Assembly (NCBI RefSeq): GCF_000721935.1 | Contig: NZ_KL585405.1 | Span: forward strand, 94,507-109,888 | Length of the DNA stretch: 15,382 nucleotides | Direction: 5' to 3' | Source: Streptomyces sp. NRRL WC-3549 | GTDB taxonomy: Bacteria > Actinomycetota > Actinomycetes > Streptomycetales > Streptomycetaceae | Part shown: positions 7,566-14,982 of the stretch, piece after piece | Numbering within the stretch: position 1 is the first letter of the stretch | Layout: every line of letters starts with the position of its first letter | The notes under the pieces: model-generated | Told to the model about the DNA's origin: nothing | The model's database searches: none | Seen by the model: only the letters and a program-made list of their open reading frames with translations | Position numbers and translations under genes: made by a program

Positions 7566-8076
7566 ACTCAGGGGCTGGAAACTCGGGTAGCGGATCGGTC
7601 GCCTGGCCGCCTTCGAACGGTGGCATTGTTGGTGGCAGGCCCATGGCACAGTCTCCTGGCCGCTCCGGCACGCCCTTCCACGTGGCACCGCCATCGGCGG
7701 TGAAAGCACACATGCGGGGCGCGGAGCTATGGGGAACGGCGCAGGCATGGGCGGAGGCGTAGGCAGCGGCCGGAGCGGGATTGTCGGTGGCCGCCGATTG
7801 GCCGGGGAGACCGGTGGCATGGTCGGCGCGTCTCCACAACAGACGGGCCGCATGACTGCTCGCCCGTTTACTCCCGGTGGTACCGGGTTGGTTCGCGGCT
7901 CCACAACCGGTGACGGCGCCAAGAGCGTCGGCCAGGTAGGGCGTGGCGGAGCGCCGGCCTCTCAGCCAACAAGAGACCGGCGCCGCGATGACAGCGAGCG
8001 CCCGGATTACCTTGTCGAAGACGAAGAGACGTGGCAGCAGGGCAGTCGGCGAGTCGTTCCGCCAGTTATCGACTGA
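7562..8076 (+). pseudogene. Frameshifted remnant of a WxG protein: duplicated Gly/Pro-rich tail without the WxG domain
   Basis: From 7619 to 8076 the DNA encodes a second copy of the last ~150 residues of the upstream WxG protein: GGIVGGR, then LPRG, IGGESTH, GIVGGRRLAGE, RPFTPGGTGLVRG and the tag ERPDYLVEDEETW. The first part reads in one frame from ATG 7562 (overlapping the mycosin 1 stop as ATGA). The second part reads in another frame, ending at TGA 8074-8076. Comparison with the intact copy places a single-base loss near 7670-7672; repairing it would give one ~171-aa frame. The helical WxG domain is absent in either case. ATG 7729, with a weak GGAG before it, could still give a 115-aa tail peptide. 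A sequencing error could explain the frameshift but not the missing N-terminal domain. Confidence 0.75.
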
Positions 8077-8091
8077 TCAGTAGAAGGACAT

Positions 8092-8097
8092 GAGGGG
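8092..8097 (+). promoter_or_regulatory. Ribosome binding site of mycosin 2
   Basis: GAGGGG with a 5-nt A-rich spacer before ATG 8103; a second GAAGGA lies just upstream (8083-8088). This supports independent initiation rather than coupling to the remnant. Confidence 0.6.
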
Positions 8098-8102
8098 AAA
8101 CA

Positions 8103-9488
8103 ATGCCTGGCAGTAGCAGGTCAGCTATCCGTCGTGGGCCTGCCGCGTCCCTCGCGGTGGCGTTGCTGCTGGTAGGTGCGGGCCCCGCACATGCGGAATC
8201 TGTTCGTTCCACTCAGTGGCATCTCGATGTGATGCAGGCTGAGTCGATGTGGCGCGTGAGTACTGGCAACGGTGTCACTGTCGCGGTAATCGACACAGGG
8301 GTCGATGCGTCCAACCCGGACCTTCAAGGGCGCGTCCTCAAGGGACTGGACCTGGCTTCCGGATCACCTGGAGACGAGCACACAGATTACCGAAACCACG
8401 GTACGGGAATGGCGGCTCTGATCTGCGGAACCGGAGCATCGGGTGGCGGAGACGGCGCTTTTGGGTTGGCGCCGGGTGCCAAAATCCTCCCCATCCGAAT
8501 GAAAGATGACGCGGGTAAAGTCAACGGGGCGACGGGGGACAAGCATTTCAACGATGACCTGCCTTTGGTGATTCGTTTTGCGGTCGACGAAGGCGCCAAG
8601 GTCATCAATATTTCGCTCGGTAACGAGGTTGGGTCCGAAAAGCTCAATGACGCCGTTAAATATGCCATTGACGCAGGCTCGCTGATTTTCGCCTCGGTTG
8701 GCAACAGTGGTGACGGGGATAATCGGGTTGAGTTTCCGGCAGGTACCCCAGGGGTCGTCGGCGTGGGCTCGGTCGGGGAAAGCCTGCAGAAGGCGGACTC
8801 CTCTCAGTACGGACCACAGGTCGATCTGGCGGCTCCAGGCGTTGACATGGTTCATGCGTGCAGTGGCGGAACGGAGTTGTGCAAGACACGCGGTACGAGC
8901 GACGCCACCGCCATCGCCTCCGCATCCGCCGCCCTCATCTGGTCCAAGTACCCGGACTGGACCAACAACCAGGTTCTGAGGGTGACGCTCAACACCGCCG
9001 GCGGCGCTATCAGTGGCGAGAAGCGCACGGATGCCATCGGATATGGCATCGTCCGTCCCCGCATCGCTTTGAAGAACCCGGGTGACCCCGGGCCTGCCGA
9101 CGAGTTGCCGCTTCCCGACCTCGCCGCGGCCGCCTCCCCGACGCCGTCCGTCGAGCCCTCCGGGGCGGCCAACGGATCGGAGAAGCCGGATGAGAGCGAG
9201 AAGCCGTCCGCCGCGTCCTCGGCCTCTGACGAGGGGATCGGCGACGCGGGCCTCTGGGTCGGCCTGGGTATCGGTGCAGTCGCACTCGTGGGAGTCGGCG
9301 TTGCGTTCGGGGTGATCCGTTCCCGCCGTCGAGTCGCGTCTGCCTCCGGGCCCTTCCCTTACCAGCCTCCGGTCGGGCACCAGCAGGCGCAGCCGCCATA
9401 CCTTCCACCGCAGGACCACACAGGCGCTCCCGGGCCGCACTCGAGCCACGGGAGTCCTCCGGGTCAGGGTGGCGGCCCCTCAACGTGA
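8103..9488 (+). CDS. mycP: Mycosin 2: T7SS-associated subtilisin-like serine protease with extra C-terminal tail
   Basis: 461 aa, close paralogue of mycosin 1 across signal peptide (~1-31, AHA), protease domain, linker and membrane helix. The catalytic set is complete: D64 (VAVIDTG), H99 (RNHGTGMA, with the usual DG before His replaced), N201 (VGNSG) and S266 (RGTSDAT). The C253/C260 pair is kept. The linker holds the same GDPGPADE-LPLPD motif. After the membrane helix (~382-404) and an RSRRR stop-transfer, a ~50-residue Pro/Gln/His/Gly-rich cytoplasmic tail is present that mycosin 1 lacks. Its stop codon overlaps the GTG of mycosin 3 (GTGA), suggesting coupled translation. Probably from tandem duplication of the WxG tail plus mycosin unit. 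Confidence 0.88.
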   Translation: MPGSSRSAIRRGPAASLAVALLLVGAGPAHAESVRSTQWHLDVMQAESMWRVSTGNGVTVAVIDTGVDASNPDLQGRVLKGLDLASGSPGDEHTDYRNHGTGMAALICGTGASGGGDGAFGLAPGAKILPIRMKDDAGKVNGATGDKHFNDDLPLVIRFAVDEGAKVINISLGNEVGSEKLNDAVKYAIDAGSLIFASVGNSGDGDNRVEFPAGTPGVVGVGSVGESLQKADSSQYGPQVDLAAPGVDMVHACSGGTELCKTRGTSDATAIASASAALIWSKYPDWTNNQVLRVTLNTAGGAISGEKRTDAIGYGIVRPRIALKNPGDPGPADELPLPDLAAAASPTPSVEPSGAANGSEKPDESEKPSAASSASDEGIGDAGLWVGLGIGAVALVGVGVAFGVIRSRRRVASASGPFPYQPPVGHQQAQPPYLPPQDHTGAPGPHSSHGSPPGQGGGPST

Positions 9489-10726
9489 ACGTGTACGGCC
9501 GAGTACGGACGAGAGCCGTGTCCTTCCCCCGCGGGCTCCGGAAGCGGCGTTGTGCGGTGTGGGCTGCCGGGCTGGCTATGCTCCTGGTCGGTACCTCGGC
9601 CACTGCGGCGACCGCGGACACGGTCTTGTCCCAGCAGTGGCACCTCGACCGGATGGGGGCCGAGAAGATGTGGCAGACCAGCACGGGTAAAGGCGTGACC
9701 GTCGCGGTCATCGATACGGGTGTGCGTGAAGTGCCCGAGCTGGCAGGCCAGATCGTCAAGGGCAAGGACTTCACGGACGGGCACTCCAGCGGACATGACG
9801 GCCGCGGAACGGCAGTCGCGGCCGTGATCGCCGGTACTGGCAAGGGCCTCGGCGGCAAAGACAGCGCGTACGGCTTGGCGCCCGGATCCAAGATCTTGCC
9901 GCTGAAGATCATCGACCGGAGCGGGGGCGGGACTCCGAGCCCGAGCTCCTCCGAGGAGCAGGCAGTAGTCGGTGACCAGATGGCACCGGCCATTCGCTAT
10001 GCCGCGGATTCCGACGCGAAGATCATCACTATTTCACCGGCCGCCGAGCGCAGGACAGCAGCGTTGGAGTGGGCCGTGGAGTACGCCCTGACCAAGGGCA
10101 AGCTGGTGTTCGCCGCCGTGGGTGACTCGGAAGGCTATCGAAGGCAAGTGCAGTATCCGGCGCGGATTCCGGGTGTCGTCGGTGTCGCTGCCCTCGACAA
10201 GGACCGGAGCGCGACCCAGACATCGGCCTGGGGACCGCAGGTGGATCTCAGCGCCCCGGGCGAGGACATCCTCAGCGCGTGCGATGAGGGAGCAGGCTTG
10301 TGCAAAAACAGCGGTACGGCGGTGGCCTCAGCCGTCGCAGCCGCGTCAGCAGCTCTGATCTGGTCCGTCCACCCGGATTGGACCGCCAACCAGGTTCTGC
10401 GCGTCATGGTGAGTACGGCCAGTGGCCCCACCACCGGGGACGTACGGAGCGATTACATCGGATACGGCATCGTCCGGCCATTGCGTGTGCTGCAGTCACC
10501 GGGCGATCCGGGCGCCGCCGAGCGGTACCCGCTGCCGGACTACACCGCCCCGTCTGCTCCACAAGGCGCCGAGTCGGCCGCCTCCGTAGGGCCCGGCAGC
10601 GGCCCGGGCACGGCCTTCGTGGTGTCCCTCGGTGTATGTGCCACGGGCTTGCTCTGTCTTGCCGTCGCGCTTCCTCTGCTTGTCGCCGACCGGCGTCGTA
10701 CCAGGACTGCGGTCAGCCGTCCTTGA
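9485..10726 (+). CDS. Pseudo-mycosin: membrane-anchored mycosin paralogue lacking catalytic His, Ser and oxyanion Asn
   Basis: 413 aa with the whole mycosin architecture: basic N-terminus and signal peptide (~1-44), QQWHLDRMGAEKMW extension, S8-like domain, C266/C273 pair, PLPD linker and C-terminal membrane helix (~378-400). D77 (VAVIDTG) remains. The His motif reads GHDGRGT, with Arg107 in place of His. The oxyanion motif reads VGDSE, with Asp214 in place of Asn. The nucleophile motif reads SGTAVAS, with Ala279 in place of Ser. It should therefore be inactive and act, if at all, by binding (regulating the other mycosins, scaffolding, or holding a substrate). The open frame with intact export and anchor signals argues against simple decay. 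GTG 9485 overlaps the mycosin 2 stop; GTG 9521 is an alternative start. The 3' end overlaps the convergent kinase gene by 14 bp. Confidence 0.85.
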   Translation: MNVYGRVRTRAVSFPRGLRKRRCAVWAAGLAMLLVGTSATAATADTVLSQQWHLDRMGAEKMWQTSTGKGVTVAVIDTGVREVPELAGQIVKGKDFTDGHSSGHDGRGTAVAAVIAGTGKGLGGKDSAYGLAPGSKILPLKIIDRSGGGTPSPSSSEEQAVVGDQMAPAIRYAADSDAKIITISPAAERRTAALEWAVEYALTKGKLVFAAVGDSEGYRRQVQYPARIPGVVGVAALDKDRSATQTSAWGPQVDLSAPGEDILSACDEGAGLCKNSGTAVASAVAAASAALIWSVHPDWTANQVLRVMVSTASGPTTGDVRSDYIGYGIVRPLRVLQSPGDPGAAERYPLPDYTAPSAPQGAESAASVGPGSGPGTAFVVSLGVCATGLLCLAVALPLLVADRRRTRTAVSRP

Positions 10727-11723
10727 ACTGCCACGCCGCCGTACCGCCGCCCACGGTGAGAGCCGCGCCCGCGCCTGCGAGGGCGATGAGAAATCGTCGT
10801 CGGCCCTTGGCCGGAGGCGTGGTAGGTGCCCCGAACCCGGGGACCACGTGACGTACGTCCGCGAGGTGCTGGTCGATCATCGCGCCGAGCTGTCCCTGCC
10901 GCCATTCGTCCACCGTCCCGTGCGTGCCGGGCGCAAAGGCAGCCGCGATGTGGCCCGGGCTCGGTCGCAGAGCCGCGTCCTTGGCCAAGCAGGGGGCGAC
11001 GAGGTCGCGGAGCGAGCTGGTCAGCCACTCCAACTGCGGTTCTCCATGCACCACTTCGTACTGGACCGCAGAAACATGCCCACCACCGAAGGCGCGTCGG
11101 CCGGTTGCGGCGTAGACCAGCACGGCCCCCAGTGAGAAGACATCGGCGGAGGGACCCACCCGGTGGCCCAATACTTGTTCGGGCGCGCCGTACCCGGGGG
11201 TCACCGGGACTTCTCCCGTGGTCGTCAGAGTGAGTCCGTGTTCCGGCCGGGCGATGCCGAAGTCGATGATCCGGGGGCCGGCCGATGTCAGCACGATGTT
11301 GGCGGGTTTGACGTCACGGTGCACGAGTCCCGCCGTGTGGATGTCCTGCAGGGCGGCTGCGAGAGCGGCGCCCAGCCGGCACACCGCGCCCTCGCCGAAG
11401 GGGCCCAGGGCGGTGACGGCCTCTTCCAGGGTGGGGCCGGCGAGGAACTCGGCGGCGATCCAGGGACGTCCGTCCTCGGTCTGTGCATCGAGCACCCGGG
11501 CCACGCCGTTACTGGTTACGGCACGAGCGGTCCAGGCCTCGCGGACGAAGCGCCGTGCGAGGTCCTGGTCATGGGCCAACTCAAGACGCAGACACTTCAC
11601 TGCGGCGCAGCGGCCGAGGCTGTCCTGTCCGAAGTAGACCTTGCCCATCCCTCCTTCGCCGAGCGTGCCGAGCAGGCGGTACGGGCCGAGGCGGAGCAGA
11701 TCTCCGGAGCCGAGCGGTTTCAT
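10713..11723 (-). CDS. Hanks-type Ser/Thr protein kinase with C-terminal membrane segment
   Basis: 336 aa. Complete bacterial eukaryotic-like kinase domain (~14-262): glycine loop GEGGMGKVY (22-30), K43 (AAVKC), HRDVKPAN (135-142), DFG (154-156), a Thr-rich activation loop and APE (180-182). After a ~40-residue linker, RRRFLIALAGAGAALTVGG (308-326) is a likely membrane segment preceded by a twin-arginine-like RRRFL. Only about 8 residues would lie outside, so it has no external sensor domain. The start is well supported by GAGGAA 5 nt before the ATG. It is last in a minus-strand kinase operon, 52 bp after the PQQ kinase. Targets unknown; the overlap with the T7SS-like cluster suggests, but does not show, that secretion components are substrates. 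Confidence 0.9.
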   Translation of the reverse strand: MKPLGSGDLLRLGPYRLLGTLGEGGMGKVYFGQDSLGRCAAVKCLRLELAHDQDLARRFVREAWTARAVTSNGVARVLDAQTEDGRPWIAAEFLAGPTLEEAVTALGPFGEGAVCRLGAALAAALQDIHTAGLVHRDVKPANIVLTSAGPRIIDFGIARPEHGLTLTTTGEVPVTPGYGAPEQVLGHRVGPSADVFSLGAVLVYAATGRRAFGGGHVSAVQYEVVHGEPQLEWLTSSLRDLVAPCLAKDAALRPSPGHIAAAFAPGTHGTVDEWRQGQLGAMIDQHLADVRHVVPGFGAPTTPPAKGRRRFLIALAGAGAALTVGGGTAAWQFKDG

Positions 11724-11775
11724 GGGGATTCCTCGGGGGCAGAGGCGGGGCGGACCGGTAGGAGGGCAGAACGTC

Positions 11776-13959
11776 TCAGTCCAAGCGCAGGCCCTGCACT
11801 CTTTCCTCGCCGATCCCGACGAGCAGGTGCTTGTCCGGGCTGACCGCGAAGAGGCTGAGCGAACCCTTTTGCGTCCGTACGTATTTCTTCGTGCTCAGGT
11901 TGATCGCGCCCAGACCTGCCTCACCCTCGTAGGAGAGGTGGTCCGAGCTGAGGACCGGCGGAGCGGCAAGGAGTGCCCGGTTGTCCTCCGGGCTCGGTGT
12001 CTCCCATATCAGCTCGCCGTACCGTGCATCGACGGCGACGATCGTTCCGCTGCTTTCGGCCGCGTACACCACTTCGCCGCGTACGGTCGGTGCTCCGTAG
12101 TGAGCTTCCAGCTCGCCGACGTCGCCGAAGTCGCGGGAGTTGCCGAACTCCCAGACGAACGTGCCGTCGGAGACTCGGATTGCCCGGAGCAGGCCTGCAC
12201 CGACGTACAGGTGTGTTCCGTCCTCCGCGAGTTGCGCTCCGTCGCTGATGGCGGTCGTGTCGGATACCTTGGTGGTCCAGAGGTGTTCGCCGGAGCGCTT
12301 GTCGTATCCGTGGAGTATGGAAGAGCTCATCATCTGCCCCAGGACCCACACGTTGCCGATGGTCTTGGCGAACCAGTTGCGCCCGTCGAAGCGGGGATCG
12401 TTCGTCCCCTTGTAGGGCACGTGCCACAGAACCTTCCCGGTCTTCGTGTCCAAGGCCAGGAGACGCCAGTCGTCCGTGTCCGGTGCACTGTCACGCCCCA
12501 CGGCGAGGTGAAGCATTCCCTCCGAAGCATCGATAAGAGCGGCGACCGTGTGGGAGGAACTCAATGCCGGGATATCGGGCAGAGTGATGAGGGTGCGACC
12601 GGATCCACCGGTCACCTGGTCGAGTGAACGGATCTGCAAGCCCTTCCAGGCGTCGGAGAGCAGGCAGTAGACGTCGGATTCGTCGGCGACGAACCTGGCA
12701 TGGGGCTCCAGCGGCATGGAATCCCACAGCTTCTCCCCGGTTCCGGGGTCCATACCTACCAGCTGGAAGTATTCGCCCATGACCACCGGCGTGTCGCCCA
12801 CGAAGAACGGCACGGCGTAGTCCTGCGCCTCTGCGGAGTCGTTCGTCCACACCAGGTCCAACGGCACCTGGATCTTCCCCCCTGTCTCCGTCGCATCGGC
12901 CGCCCCCAGCCTCCACCCGTCGGGGAGATACGGCCAGAACCAGGCACCCGCCCCTACGCCCGCCACCGACAGTCCGGTGGCCGTCAGGAGACGGCGGCGG
13001 GACATGCCGGTACGGCGCGGCGCCGGTGTTTCGGGTAGGTGGGATGCCTGTTCCGGGGGCGCCGGAAGCCGCTGGGGACGAGACCGCCAGACCTCCGCCG
13101 AGAGACGTGCGATCTCGGACAGCAGCCCAGCGGGCAGATGGTCCGCGAACTGGCCGCGGCCGTCGTGCAGTTCCGCGACCAGCTGTGCCGTACTCGGGCG
13201 CAGGGCCGGGTCCTTGGCGAGGCACCTGGTCAGGACCGGGGCGAGTGACGGTGGTACGCCGGTGAGGTCCGGGTCGGCGTATCGCACGCGGTAGATCAGG
13301 TCGGCGGGCTGCCCACTGCCGAACGGGCCGCGTCCCGTGGCGGCGAAGACCAGCACCCCGGCGAGGGCGAACACGTCACCGGCCGGAGTCTGTTCCTGCC
13401 CGCTCGCCTGTTCCGGTGACATGTAGGCGGGCGTGCCGGCGGCCGTCCCGGTGCGGGTGAGCCGGTCGTCGCCCACGGCGCGGGCGATACCGAAGTCGAT
13501 GACCTTGGGTCCGTAGGCGCTGATCATGACGTTGGACGGCTTCAGGTCCCGGTGCACCACGTCGGACCGGTGCAGTTGCCCGAGCGCGCCGCACAAGGCC
13601 GCGCCCACCGCGCGCACCGCGGCCTCGGGGAGCGGCCCGCAGCGGGAGACGGCCTCGTCCAGGGGTGGTCCGAGGACGTACTCCGTCGCCAGCCAGGGGG
13701 TTTCGGCGAGCGGGTCGGCGTCGAAGACCTGGGCGCCGTGCTGTCCCCCGATGACTCGCGCCGCATCGACTTCGAGGCGGAAGCGGGTACGGAAGGTGGC
13801 GTCGGAGGCGATGCGCGCGTGCACGGTCTTGAGCGCGACCGTGCGACCGCCCGGTGAGCGTGCCAGGTAGACCGTGCCCATGCCGCCGCTGCCGAGCCGG
13901 GCGGTCAACCGGTACGAGCCGACGTGTGGCGGGTCGTCGTGAAGGAGTGGATGGAGCAC
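11776..13959 (-). CDS. Ser/Thr protein kinase with extracellular PQQ-type beta-propeller domain
   Basis: 727 aa. Kinase domain ~15-265 with GSGGMGTVY loop, K44 (VALK), HRDLKPSN (136-143), DFG (155-157) and SPE (181-183): catalytically complete. A Pro-rich juxtamembrane linker ends in SRRRLL (320-325), followed by a membrane segment (~326-343). The C-terminal ~360 residues are a PQQ/quinoprotein-like propeller with repeats marked by GxxxW: GEKLW 412, GKVLW 512, GEHLW 561, GTFVW 603, GELIW 652. Such propellers are thought to act as outer-surface ligand sensors for the kinase. SRRRLL resembles a Tat signal, so the propeller may be exported folded (inference). GTG start lies 2 nt after the pseudokinase stop (TGACCGTG) with GGAAG upstream, implying coupled translation. 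Confidence 0.9.
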   Translation of the reverse strand: MLHPLLHDDPPHVGSYRLTARLGSGGMGTVYLARSPGGRTVALKTVHARIASDATFRTRFRLEVDAARVIGGQHGAQVFDADPLAETPWLATEYVLGPPLDEAVSRCGPLPEAAVRAVGAALCGALGQLHRSDVVHRDLKPSNVMISAYGPKVIDFGIARAVGDDRLTRTGTAAGTPAYMSPEQASGQEQTPAGDVFALAGVLVFAATGRGPFGSGQPADLIYRVRYADPDLTGVPPSLAPVLTRCLAKDPALRPSTAQLVAELHDGRGQFADHLPAGLLSEIARLSAEVWRSRPQRLPAPPEQASHLPETPAPRRTGMSRRRLLTATGLSVAGVGAGAWFWPYLPDGWRLGAADATETGGKIQVPLDLVWTNDSAEAQDYAVPFFVGDTPVVMGEYFQLVGMDPGTGEKLWDSMPLEPHARFVADESDVYCLLSDAWKGLQIRSLDQVTGGSGRTLITLPDIPALSSSHTVAALIDASEGMLHLAVGRDSAPDTDDWRLLALDTKTGKVLWHVPYKGTNDPRFDGRNWFAKTIGNVWVLGQMMSSSILHGYDKRSGEHLWTTKVSDTTAISDGAQLAEDGTHLYVGAGLLRAIRVSDGTFVWEFGNSRDFGDVGELEAHYGAPTVRGEVVYAAESSGTIVAVDARYGELIWETPSPEDNRALLAAPPVLSSDHLSYEGEAGLGAINLSTKKYVRTQKGSLSLFAVSPDKHLLVGIGEERVQGLRLD

Positions 13960-13961
13960 GG

Positions 13962-14858
13962 TCAGCTTCCGGTGGGCAGGGGGAGGTCGAGGGCGAGGAG
14001 CGCCGCCGACTGGCGGGCGAGGGCGGCGACGACCCGCCCGGGCAGCGGGAACGTGCCCGTCCCCACGTCGACGGCGGTCGGCGGCGGAGAGCCGTCCGCC
14101 GCCGAGGGGGACAGCGCGTGCAGGACGTCCGCCGCCCGCGGCCGGGCGGCGGGATCGCGGGCCAGGCAGGCCGGTACGAGAGAGCGGAGCAGTACGGGAA
14201 GTTCTTCGCGGTCGGGAACGGTGTGCCCGGTCGCCGCGTACGAGAGGACCGCGCCCAGCGCGTAGACGTCGCCCGGCGGCCGTGGGCGCCCGCCGGCGGC
14301 CTGCTCCGGGGCCAGGCTGCCGGGTTCGAGACCGGGCAGCCCCGAGCGGGCCACGCCGTCCGGTGAGGCAGCCCGGGCCGCACCGAAACAGGTGACCCGG
14401 GGACCGTCACCGGCGATCAGCACGGCCGCGGGGGAGAGCCCCGCGTGGGTCACGCCCGCCGTGTGGGCGCTGACAAGGGCCTCCGACAAGGAGATCGCGA
14501 GGGCCCGTAGGGCGTCGTCCGGAAGGGGGCCGCCGTTGACGGCCAGTGCGGTGGGGAGCGGGACGGCGGGTTCGTAGGGGCGGGCGCACCACGCGGGCCC
14601 GCCGGCAGGGGAGCACTCGGTGACGGTGGAGAACCACGGGCCGAGGGGTGTCTGGGCGGTCCGGGCCTCGACGAGGAAGCGTTCGGGGTCGGTGCCGTCG
14701 AGAGGGGTGCTCAGCAGGACGGTGCGCTCACCGTCCGCCGTACGCGCGATGTGGCGCCGTTCGGGTACGGGCATCGTTCCGGCGCCGGTGGGATCGAGCC
14801 TGGTGATGACGGTGTACGGCCCGATCCGCCGGACGGAACTGCGGTGCGGTCTTTGCAT
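13962..14858 (-). CDS. Pseudokinase of the Hanks Ser/Thr kinase family
   Basis: 298 aa, no signal peptide or membrane segment. The kinase fold can be followed along the length against its neighbour: IGPYTVITRL at the start, ALAISLSEALVSAHTAG, APEQ (183-186), GDVYALGAVLSYAATG with the helix-F Asp (D197), and CLARDPAARPRAADVL. All catalytic motifs are lost: the glycine loop is DPTGAGTMP; the beta-3 VALK is VLLS (S50); HRDLKP is HAGLSP (138-143); DFG is CFG (C157). ATP phosphotransfer is therefore very unlikely. It is translationally linked to the PQQ kinase (2-nt spacing), which suggests a stoichiometric partner or allosteric regulator. The start has only a G-rich ribosome binding site about 10 nt upstream. 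The 124-bp region before it probably holds the operon promoter, but no convincing -35/-10 was seen. Confidence 0.85.
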   Translation of the reverse strand: MQRPHRSSVRRIGPYTVITRLDPTGAGTMPVPERRHIARTADGERTVLLSTPLDGTDPERFLVEARTAQTPLGPWFSTVTECSPAGGPAWCARPYEPAVPLPTALAVNGGPLPDDALRALAISLSEALVSAHTAGVTHAGLSPAAVLIAGDGPRVTCFGAARAASPDGVARSGLPGLEPGSLAPEQAAGGRPRPPGDVYALGAVLSYAATGHTVPDREELPVLLRSLVPACLARDPAARPRAADVLHALSPSAADGSPPPTAVDVGTGTFPLPGRVVAALARQSAALLALDLPLPTGS

Positions 14859-14982
14859 GAATGAAGATCCCCCCGGCGACTGGTCACAGCGAGGGGCAGC
14901 CTACTCAAGCCGTCACGGGTGCGTTGGCTTCGGCCGGGCGAGCGTCGTCCCCCTCTGCTCGCGAGGTGGCCCGGGGCCCGGA

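Noticed and set aside
6273..7922. 549-codon minus-strand frame opposite mycosin 1 and the remnant
   Set aside because: No recognisable domain, no fitting ribosome binding site, and it spans a duplicated + strand structure that is fully explained by the mycosin and tail genes.
9794..9796. His104 of the pseudo-mycosin as a substitute catalytic histidine
   Set aside because: It is three residues before the position that precedes Gly-Thr in active S8 proteases, and the Ser and Asn are missing as well.
14859..14982. Promoter of the kinase operon, with a TAGGCT -10-like element on the minus strand (14898-14903)
   Set aside because: No acceptable -35 element at 17-18 bp was found, so it is too weak to list as a feature.
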